From: JBCCZC01 sp039188505
GTDB taxonomy: Bacteria; Pseudomonadota; Gammaproteobacteria; Xanthomonadales; SZUA-38
Direction: 5' to 3'
Assembly: GCA_039188505.1 (NCBI GenBank)
Contig: JBCCZC010000155.1
Coordinates: 1-11,907 of the forward strand
Length of the DNA: 11,907 nucleotides
Shown here: positions 7,570-11,907 of the stretch, piece by piece
Numbering within the stretch: the stretch's first letter is position 1
Layout of the letters: every line of letters begins with the position of its first letter
Made by a program: the position numbers and the translations under genes
The notes under the pieces: generated by a model
The model's database searches: none
Seen by the model: only the letters and a program-made list of their open reading frames with translations
Told to the model about the DNA's origin: nothing

Positions 7570-8385
7570 ATGGCTGACCGAGGCGATTGCCGCGATTTCA
7601 AGGTCGCGATCTGCGCGGTCTTCAAGGACGAGAATCGCTACGTCAGGGAGTGGCTCGAATACCACGCGAGCATCGGAATCGACTACTTCCTGATGTACGA
7701 CAACATGAGCGCCGTCCCCCTCGCGGAGACCATCAGCGACTACATCGACGCCGGCGTCGCCACGGTGATCGACCTGCCCGGCACGCACAAGGGGCGGCAG
7801 ACCGAGGCCTACGCGCAGGCCATCGAGCGACTCGGAGACTTCGAGTGGGCGGCTTTCATCGACATCGATGAATTCGTCGTTCTGCTCGAGGAAGCGACGG
7901 ACATCAAGGCGTATCTGAAGCGCTACGACGACGACGTGTCCTCGGTCGGTTTGCACTGGCTCGTGTTCGGTGCCAACGGCCACCTGAAAACGCAGGACTC
8001 GGTGCTCGAGTCCTACACCCAATCCTGCCCGAACAGTTATCGGTGCCGGCACATCAAGACCATCTTGCGAGTTTCGCGCTTCGAGCGCAGCGGCAGCCCG
8101 CACTACTTCTTCGTCAGCAGCGGCAGGATCGCTGACGTCCGGGGAAACGTCATCAAGAAGCAGAAGGGCGGATGGGGTCAGCGTCCTCCAATCCTCAATG
8201 AGGTGATGCGGGTCAATCACTACGCAACGAGGAGCCGCGAGTGCTTCGAGCTCAAGAAGCAGCGTGGCGGCGGAAACTCCCCGGCAAGGCGCAAGGACGA
8301 CGATTATTTCGACAGCATCCAGACCGAGGATGTCCAGAACCACGATATCCTGCAGCTCGTGAAACGCATCAAGAGCGCAGGCTGA
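7570..8385 (+). CDS. Glycosyltransferase of the GT92 / Glyco_tranf_2_4 type
   Basis: A 271-residue protein starting at ATG 7570, with GGAGGG 11 nt upstream; the longer in-frame reading runs over the opposite-strand sulfotransferase and looks non-coding. It begins with KVAICAVFKDENRYVREWLE (11-30) and YHASIGIDYFLMYDN (31-45), the signature opening of the GT92/Glyco_tranf_2_4 group. WAAFIDIDEFVVL (93-105) carries the DxD-type metal-binding site (D98, D100). Near the C-terminus, MRVNHYATRSRECFELKKQRG matches the conserved H-Y-x-x-x-S...K-x-x-x-G ending of the family. It should be a cytoplasmic, metal-dependent GT-A enzyme. It is transcribed away from the neighbouring sulfotransferase, and similar enzymes commonly sit in bacterial exopolysaccharide and capsule loci. 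Donor sugar and acceptor are unknown. Confidence 0.85.
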   Translation: MADRGDCRDFKVAICAVFKDENRYVREWLEYHASIGIDYFLMYDNMSAVPLAETISDYIDAGVATVIDLPGTHKGRQTEAYAQAIERLGDFEWAAFIDIDEFVVLLEEATDIKAYLKRYDDDVSSVGLHWLVFGANGHLKTQDSVLESYTQSCPNSYRCRHIKTILRVSRFERSGSPHYFFVSSGRIADVRGNVIKKQKGGWGQRPPILNEVMRVNHYATRSRECFELKKQRGGGNSPARRKDDDYFDSIQTEDVQNHDILQLVKRIKSAG

Positions 8386-8395
8386 ACCACAGCCT
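8379..8395 (+). terminator. Hairpin at the end of the GT92-like gene, weak terminator candidate
   Basis: AGGCTG-AACCA-CAGCCT is a perfect 6-bp stem with a 5-nt loop spanning the stop codon. It is followed by TCATCC, not a T-run, so it is only a weak candidate for termination. Confidence 0.25.
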
Positions 8396-8662
8396 TCATC
8401 CGGCGCCGTGACCGCCTCGATCCGGGACCGCGCTGTGCCTGAACCAGATCGACTCTCGGCGAAACCATCTCAGGGCGTGCATTTCATGTTCCGGTTCAGA
8501 GCTGGATGCCATGGCGAGGCCACAAAACCAGCCCGACTGCAGCCGACGCGGGGTGTCTGTGGGATCGAAGATGCCTGATAAGATGGACGCCTCCCCTGCT
8601 TACGGCGTCGCTATGCGCGAGACTGAAATTTCTAGACGCAGTCACAGCATGAGGAGGCACTA
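8386..8662. other. Non-coding stretch upstream of the IS110-family remnant
   Basis: No gene is seen in these 277 bases. The right part probably belongs to the left end of the insertion sequence whose transposase start follows, because it leads without a break into that gene's ribosome-binding site. A 6-bp inverted repeat lies at 8586-8609. In IS110-type elements the non-coding ends carry recombination sites and, depending on subgroup, a bridge RNA. I cannot place the outer boundary of the element. Confidence 0.4.
8586..8609. repeat. Inverted repeat in presumed IS left end
   Basis: GACGCC and GGCGTC are perfect inverted arms around a 12-nt C/T-rich spacer, 54 nt before the transposase start codon. 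This could be a subterminal repeat or RNA stem of the element. The placement inside the IS is an inference. Confidence 0.4.
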
Positions 8663-8860
8663 GTGGCAGTTTCCACCATCGGCATCGACCTCGCAAAGAA
8701 CGTCTTCCAGGTCGCAGGGCTCTACCGGGCCAACAAGGTTCAGTTCAATCGGCGTTTCAGCAGAAAGCGCTTTCCGGAGTTCATGGCCCAACAGCCGCCA
8801 ACTACGGTCGCCATTGAGGCCTCATGCCGCGAACGAACTTCCCGAGGAGCCGTCCGATAG
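8663..8860 (+). pseudogene. IS110-family (DEDD) transposase, N-terminal fragment
   Basis: Reading starts at GTG 8663, just after a strong GAGGAGG ribosome-binding site. The protein opens MAVSTIGIDLAKNVFQVAGL, the characteristic start of IS110/IS1111-type transposases, with the first catalytic acid D9. It continues through RRFSRKRFPEFMAQQ to VAIEAS, which holds the second catalytic acid E52. Family members would then read roughly EACGSAHYWAR and run on to 320-400 residues. Here homology stops near base 8824, and an unrelated Arg-rich tail runs to a stop at 8860. The rest of the RuvC-like domain and the whole C-terminal Tnp-20-type domain are absent, so the element cannot move itself. It is a scar of an old insertion or deletion between the glycan locus and the bch genes. 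Confidence 0.85.
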
Positions 8861-9093
8861 CCGTGCCGTGTAGAGAATGGGGTATGGTCTGCGAGGTCGG
8901 TTCTCCCGGGGCCTAAGGCAAGAGCTGGTCTGTGCCGAAACATACGTCAGCCTGAAAGATCGGCGTCGGGTCGGGCGAATGGTTGTCCATCATTGGACGA
9001 ATGATTTAGCAGGGATTTACTGCTCCCGCAAGCAGCAGTTCACGGGTGGAATGCGGCGTGTCAGTCTTCTTTTTTGGACCGCGATCATCCGGC
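8861..9093. other. Unassigned stretch between IS remnant and bchJ
   Basis: No convincing gene is found; an 86-codon plus-strand frame from 8877 runs over the end of bchJ and matches nothing I know. Two overlapping small hairpins occur near 8985-9005, including ATCATT-GGACG-AATGAT at 8989-9005. ACTGCT/AGCAGT form another stem just downstream. A T-run lies near 9068. No clear terminator for bchJ is visible. The stretch is probably further mobile-element debris. Confidence 0.4.
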
Positions 9094-9744
9094 TCAAACC
9101 CACCGAACGAGGAAGCGGCACTCCGTATCGCCCATAGCCTCGCAGGTAGTTTCAATCACCGTGGTTGCCGGGTCTACCAGCTTGGCGAACAGGCGCTGGA
9201 AGGTGCCTGCAAAGTAGTCGCAGGCGGGTCGGTCGGTTTCGATTCCCCGAGCAAGGGGACAGTGGCGGATGGTCAGCTCAACGTGCTCGTAGATTTCCCA
9301 CGTGAAGGAGCCGCTACCGGCGAAGGTCCAGGCGTGGCTGCCGATCGCGCGTAGCAGCGCCTGTGCTGCCAACCGCGGCGGGAGCCGCTTGAGCACCCAC
9401 TGGGCCGGTCGCGGGATGCGGTGCGCCAACAGGTAGTCGCCGGTGCGCAGGCCGGCTTCGAAGGCCAATGCTGCGCGCTCGGCCTCGTCGAAGCGGTCGC
9501 GCAACGCCAGATGCAGGCTGACGACCTCGCGTTCGTCGACCATCTCCGTCGGGGGTTCCAACCGGTAGCGGGTCAGGCCGGCGGACGCGAAGACATCGTT
9601 GGCAGCTGCCGGCATGCGGAGGTCGAGCACCTCCGAGAGCCGCGTGATCGCGTTCGGGCCGATGCCGTGGACCGGCCCCACGACGGCGCGCAGGTGCGGC
9701 GCGGTCGGGCCCGTGTCAGTGTGTGGCAGCGGAGTCGACCGCAT
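9094..9744 (-). CDS. bchJ: BchJ, V4R-domain protein of bacteriochlorophyll biosynthesis
   Basis: A 216-residue protein directly downstream of bchE and overlapping it by 29 nt, as expected for a co-transcribed pair. The C-terminal half is a V4R (4-vinyl reductase) domain: WEIYEHVELTIRHCPLARGI, then CDYFAGTFQRLFAKLV, ending TTCEAMGDTECRFLVRW with the conserved G-D-x-x-C-x-F pattern. The middle (RLPPRLAAQALLRAIGSHAW) also matches BchJ. BchJ was first described as the 8-vinyl (4-vinyl) reductase of bacteriochlorophyll synthesis. Later work on green bacteria assigned that reaction to BciA/BciB and suggested that BchJ acts as an accessory or substrate carrier, so the exact role is open. It is soluble, with no signal peptide. 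ATG 9744 is the only good upstream start. Confidence 0.88.
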   Translation of the reverse strand: MRSTPLPHTDTGPTAPHLRAVVGPVHGIGPNAITRLSEVLDLRMPAAANDVFASAGLTRYRLEPPTEMVDEREVVSLHLALRDRFDEAERAALAFEAGLRTGDYLLAHRIPRPAQWVLKRLPPRLAAQALLRAIGSHAWTFAGSGSFTWEIYEHVELTIRHCPLARGIETDRPACDYFAGTFQRLFAKLVDPATTVIETTCEAMGDTECRFLVRWV

Positions 9745-11377
9745 CGCGCTTTACCACCTTCACGGGCAGCTCGATGGCGTCCTCGAGCTGTTCCTTGCCG
9801 CCCCCGCAGGCCATCGGCGAGGCACTCTCGCCCTGCGCCTGCTTCGCGGTGAGCTTCCGCTTGCGCAGCGTCGCCTTCTTCCACTGGTCGACGTCCTCGC
9901 GGGAGAAGGTGCGCTCCTCGTCGAAGCCGAAGTCGACGTTCTTCTTCGTCTGCGGTCCGGCGTACTTCACGCGGCCGAGGTCGTAGAAGGTCCGCTCGAA
10001 GCCGCTCTTGGCGAAGGCCTTCAGGCAGCCGAGGAGGTAGCTCCGGCGCTTCCTGTTTAGCGTCCATGGATAGGAGAAGAACGCCTTTCTCATGTAGAAG
10101 CGGCGGTAGATGCCCATGACCCGGTCGAGGAGTTCGGCGCGATCCATGGCCTCCGGCTTGATGACGGGGGTGACGAAGTTGTACTTCTCGAAGTCGTAGA
10201 TCTCGACCTTGTCGCCCAGCTCCTGGAACAGATCGGAGAACGGCCAGGGCGTGTACATGCACCAGTTGGCCATGTCGGGCTTCCAGTCCTGGACCATCTT
10301 GTAGGTCTCTTCGAGCGTCTCGGCCGTCTCGTTCTCGAGGCCGACGATGAACTGGGCCTCGCTGACGATGCCGTTCTGCTTGAGGAGTTGGATCGCCTTC
10401 TTGTTCTGGGCGATCGTCGTCTCCTTGCGGAAGCGCTCGAGCTTGAGTTGGGCGGCAGCCTCGGTGCCCAGGGACACGTGGACCAGTCCGGCCTTCGCGT
10501 AGAGGGGCAGCAGCTTCTCGTCGCGGAGGATGTCGGTGACCCGGGTGTTGATGCCCCACCGCACGCCAAGGTCGCGCTCGATGAGCTCCTCGCAGAAGGC
10601 GATGAACTTCTTGCGGTGAATGGTCGGCTCCTCGTCGGCGAGGATGAAGAAGCCCACGTCGTGCTCCTTCACCAGGCGCTCGATCTCGTCGACCATCTTC
10701 TTCGGATCGCGCACCCGGTAGTCGCGCCAGAACTGCCACTGGGAGCAGAAGGTGCAGGTGAACGGGCAGCCGCGGGCGAAGTTCGGCACCGCCAGCCGCG
10801 TGCCGGTCGGGATGTAGACGTATTTGTCCCAGTCGAGGATGGCCCACTCGGGCTCGATGTCGTCTACGTTGCGGATCGACGGCTCGGCCGGCGTGGCGAC
10901 GACTTTGCCGTCGTCGAGGAAGGCGACGCCGCGCACGTCGTGGCGGCGGTTGATGAAGCGGCCTTCGCTCACGGCCTTCGCGATGTTGACCATGATGTTC
11001 TCGCCCTCACCGCGTGCGATGACGTCGATCCACGGCGCCTCGCGCAGGACCTGCCGATACATAAACGTGCCATGGACCCCGCCGAGCACGGTCAGCGCAT
11101 CGGGATGGAGCTCGCGCGCGATCTTCAGGATGTTCTGGGCCTTGTAGATCTGAGGCGTGATGGCGGTGGTGCCGACGATGTCCGGCTTCTCGCGGGCGAT
11201 CGCCTCCCGGAGCTCCTCGTCGGACATCTTGTCGGTCATGGCGTCGATGAAGCCGACGTCCGTGAATCCGGCCTGCTTGAGCGCGCCGGTCAGGTACGCG
11301 ACCCAGGCGGGGGGCCAGTTGCCGGCAATCTCGGCGCCGCCGGAGTGGTAGTTAGGATGGACGAAGAGAATGCGCAT
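9716..11377 (-). CDS. bchE: BchE, anaerobic Mg-protoporphyrin IX monomethyl ester cyclase
   Basis: A 553-residue radical-SAM enzyme, close to the usual BchE length. It closes the isocyclic E ring of Mg-protoporphyrin IX monomethyl ester, taking the oxygen from water, to give divinyl protochlorophyllide without O2. The N-terminal part (about 1-140) is a cobalamin-binding-like Rossmann domain that starts MRILFVHPNYHSGGAEIAGN and contains VLGGVHGTF. The radical-SAM domain follows, with the 4Fe-4S ligands C204, C208 and C211 in ARGCPFTCTFCSQW. Downstream are WGINTRVTD and a glycine-containing FIVGLENETAET segment. The C-terminal tail carries an ACGGGKEQL motif. ATG 11377 has AGAGG at good spacing. 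Upstream is a perfect PpsR/CrtJ-type operator, so expression is probably repressed by oxygen or light. It is the first gene of the bchE-bchJ unit. Confidence 0.95.
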   Translation of the reverse strand: MRILFVHPNYHSGGAEIAGNWPPAWVAYLTGALKQAGFTDVGFIDAMTDKMSDEELREAIAREKPDIVGTTAITPQIYKAQNILKIARELHPDALTVLGGVHGTFMYRQVLREAPWIDVIARGEGENIMVNIAKAVSEGRFINRRHDVRGVAFLDDGKVVATPAEPSIRNVDDIEPEWAILDWDKYVYIPTGTRLAVPNFARGCPFTCTFCSQWQFWRDYRVRDPKKMVDEIERLVKEHDVGFFILADEEPTIHRKKFIAFCEELIERDLGVRWGINTRVTDILRDEKLLPLYAKAGLVHVSLGTEAAAQLKLERFRKETTIAQNKKAIQLLKQNGIVSEAQFIVGLENETAETLEETYKMVQDWKPDMANWCMYTPWPFSDLFQELGDKVEIYDFEKYNFVTPVIKPEAMDRAELLDRVMGIYRRFYMRKAFFSYPWTLNRKRRSYLLGCLKAFAKSGFERTFYDLGRVKYAGPQTKKNVDFGFDEERTFSREDVDQWKKATLRKRKLTAKQAQGESASPMACGGGKEQLEDAIELPVKVVKRDAVDSAATH

Positions 11378-11440
11378 GGCGGCCTCTTGGGGATTTGCCT
11401 GAGGGTCAGGCTAGGATCACGGGCCTTGAGCGATCCTTGA

Positions 11441-11458
11441 TGTAAGTCAAATTTGACA
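11441..11458. promoter_or_regulatory. PpsR/CrtJ-type operator (TGT-N12-ACA)
   Basis: TGTAAGTCAAATTTGACA fits TGT-N12-ACA exactly, the operator recognised by the redox and light repressor PpsR (CrtJ in Rhodobacter capsulatus) at bch, crt and puc promoters of purple bacteria. It ends 63 nt before the bchE start codon and overlaps the place where the -10 box should be. Binding should repress bchE under oxygen. The match is seen directly; the regulator gene is not in this window. Confidence 0.75.
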
Positions 11459-11471
11459 CTTTGAATGTCAA
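11453..11471. repeat. TTGACA-N7-TGTCAA palindrome next to the PpsR-type site
   Basis: A perfect 6-bp inverted repeat with a 7-nt centre shares its first six bases with the right half of the TGT-N12-ACA site. It also supplies the TTGACA -35 on the bchE strand. It could be a second repressor or activator site, or simply reflect the overlapping -35. No known operator class is claimed. Confidence 0.45.
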
Positions 11472-11481
11472 TTTTGATTAA

Positions 11482-11844
11482 CTACTCCTTCTCCTGGCCG
11501 ACCATGATGCGGTGTCCGTCGATCGTGCGCAGGCCGAATTCGCGCATGCCCCAGGGTTCATCCCGCAGCGGCTTGATCACGGTTCCGCCTGCCGCCGTGA
11601 AGCGCTCGTGGTCCGCATCGACGTCAGCAACCGTCAGGTACGCGAAATAGGAATGGTCGCCAATGTCGGCGGCGGGAATGGCGTCGGCACACTCGCCCGC
11701 CATGATCCGGCAGGCATCGCGCACGAAGAAACGCCACCCGGGATCGCCCATCTCATAGATCTCGAAGCCCAGGTAGTCCCGGTGGAAAGCCGCCGAGCGC
11801 TCGAGGTCGGGCACGGCGATGACGAACATGGTGTGCTTGATCAT
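11482..11844 (-). CDS. VOC-superfamily (glyoxalase/bleomycin-resistance fold) protein
   Basis: A 120-residue protein, the normal size for a single-subunit VOC protein with two beta-alpha-beta-beta-beta modules. The first module is MIKHTMFVIAVPDLERSAAFHRDYLGFE. The second begins at about residue 65 with YLTVADVDADHERFTAAGG and ends in TIDGHRIMVGQEKE, matching the usual D-x-x-G-H-x-x-x-x ending. ATG 11844 is chosen because it starts exactly at the family's N-terminus and lies 4 nt after a possible stop of an upstream gene; the longer frame from 11895 adds an Arg-rich stretch. VOC proteins include glyoxalases, extradiol dioxygenases and antibiotic-binding proteins; the reaction here cannot be assigned. 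It lies upstream of bchE on the same strand but is separated from it by the bchE promoter region, so a pigment role is not implied. Confidence 0.85.
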   Translation of the reverse strand: MIKHTMFVIAVPDLERSAAFHRDYLGFEIYEMGDPGWRFFVRDACRIMAGECADAIPAADIGDHSYFAYLTVADVDADHERFTAAGGTVIKPLRDEPWGMREFGLRTIDGHRIMVGQEKE

Positions 11845-11848
11845 GGAC

Positions 11849-11907
11849 CTAGGATGCCGCCGTCCATTCCGCCGTGGCGAGTACGTCTTCGCCAACCCGC
11901 ACTTTCC
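11849..11907 (-). CDS. Possible C-terminal end of an upstream gene (cut by window edge)
   Basis: On the minus strand, one frame entering from the window edge reads KVRVGEDVLATAEWTAAS and stops with TAG at 11851-11849, leaving 4 nt before the VOC start. The alternating hydrophobic/acidic pattern looks like a final beta-strand, as in some hotdog-fold proteins, but the family cannot be named from 18 residues. The tight spacing suggests an operon with the VOC gene. Confidence 0.35.
   Translation of the reverse strand, partial: KVRVGEDVLATAEWTAAS

Larger units (their letters stand above)
11378..11481 (-). promoter_or_regulatory. bchE promoter region
   Basis: This 104-bp gap between the VOC gene stop and the bchE start is AT-rich in its distal half, against a GC-rich background. 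On the bchE strand a perfect TTGACA -35 hexamer lies at 11471-11466. The -10 expected about 17 nt later falls inside the TGT-N12-ACA palindrome, but no close TATAAT match is seen there. That is the geometry of a repressible promoter. The transcription start itself cannot be fixed by eye. Confidence 0.6.

Noticed and set aside
8989..9005. Hairpin near 8989-9005 as a bchJ terminator
   Set aside because: The stem is AT-rich and short, lies about 90 nt past the bchJ stop, and has no T-run on the minus strand.
8877..9137. 86-codon plus-strand frame after the IS remnant as a small gene
   Set aside because: It has no good ribosome-binding site or recognisable domain, and it overlaps the end of bchJ on the other strand.
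9573..10847. 424-codon minus-strand frame overlapping bchE and bchJ
   Set aside because: It is an out-of-frame reading of bchE/bchJ, rich in Arg/Pro/Gly with no family pattern, while BchE itself has its full-length and iron-sulfur motif in the other frame.
10388..11440. 350-codon plus-strand frame opposite bchE
   Set aside because: Its Val/Asp/Leu-rich translation is the typical antisense product of a GC-rich gene; no domain is visible.
1..11907. CRISPR arrays, tRNA or rRNA genes, toxin-antitoxin or phage-defence modules
   Set aside because: I looked for spaced direct repeats, tRNA-like cloverleaf segments and defence-protein motifs on both strands and saw none.

Overview
The window most likely comes from a GC-rich purple (proteobacterial) anoxygenic phototroph. 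The main evidence is an adjacent bchE-bchJ pair on the minus strand at the right. BchE is the oxygen-independent cyclase of bacteriochlorophyll synthesis. A perfect TGT-N12-ACA palindrome, the known PpsR/CrtJ operator pattern, lies just upstream of bchE. The class (alpha, beta or gamma) cannot be settled from this sequence alone.

Layout from left to right. (1) 1-1038, minus strand: a two-component pair, with an OmpR/PhoB-type response regulator followed by the N-terminus of a sensor histidine kinase cut by the window edge. (2) 1039-1411: a non-coding divergent region. (3) 1412-6744, plus strand: four genes reading the same way, namely a GT-B-type glycosyltransferase, a class I SAM methyltransferase, an 833-residue TPR plus family-2 glycosyltransferase fusion, and a Sulfotransfer_2-like sulfotransferase. 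(4) 6816-7382, minus strand: a second sulfotransferase of a different subfamily, convergent with the first. (5) 7570-8385, plus strand: a GT92/Glyco_tranf_2_4-like glycosyltransferase, divergent from that second sulfotransferase. (6) 8386-9093: a junction with a truncated IS110-family transposase and otherwise unassigned DNA. (7) 9094-11377, minus strand: bchJ and bchE, overlapping by 29 nt. (8) 11378-11481: the bchE control region. (9) 11482-11907, minus strand: a VOC-fold protein, and possibly the last codons of another gene 4 nt upstream of it.

The 1.4-8.4 kb block reads as a surface-glycan locus: three glycosyltransferases of three fold types, two sulfotransferases and a methyltransferase. 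The simplest inference is a methylated and sulfated extracellular or capsular glycan; the actual product cannot be read from sequence. The bchEJ block is the edge of a photosynthesis gene cluster, separated from the glycan locus by insertion-sequence debris. I see no CRISPR array, tRNA or rRNA, and no clearly new system. The points most worth following up are the sulfated-glycan cluster, the bchE operator region and the IS-scarred junction.
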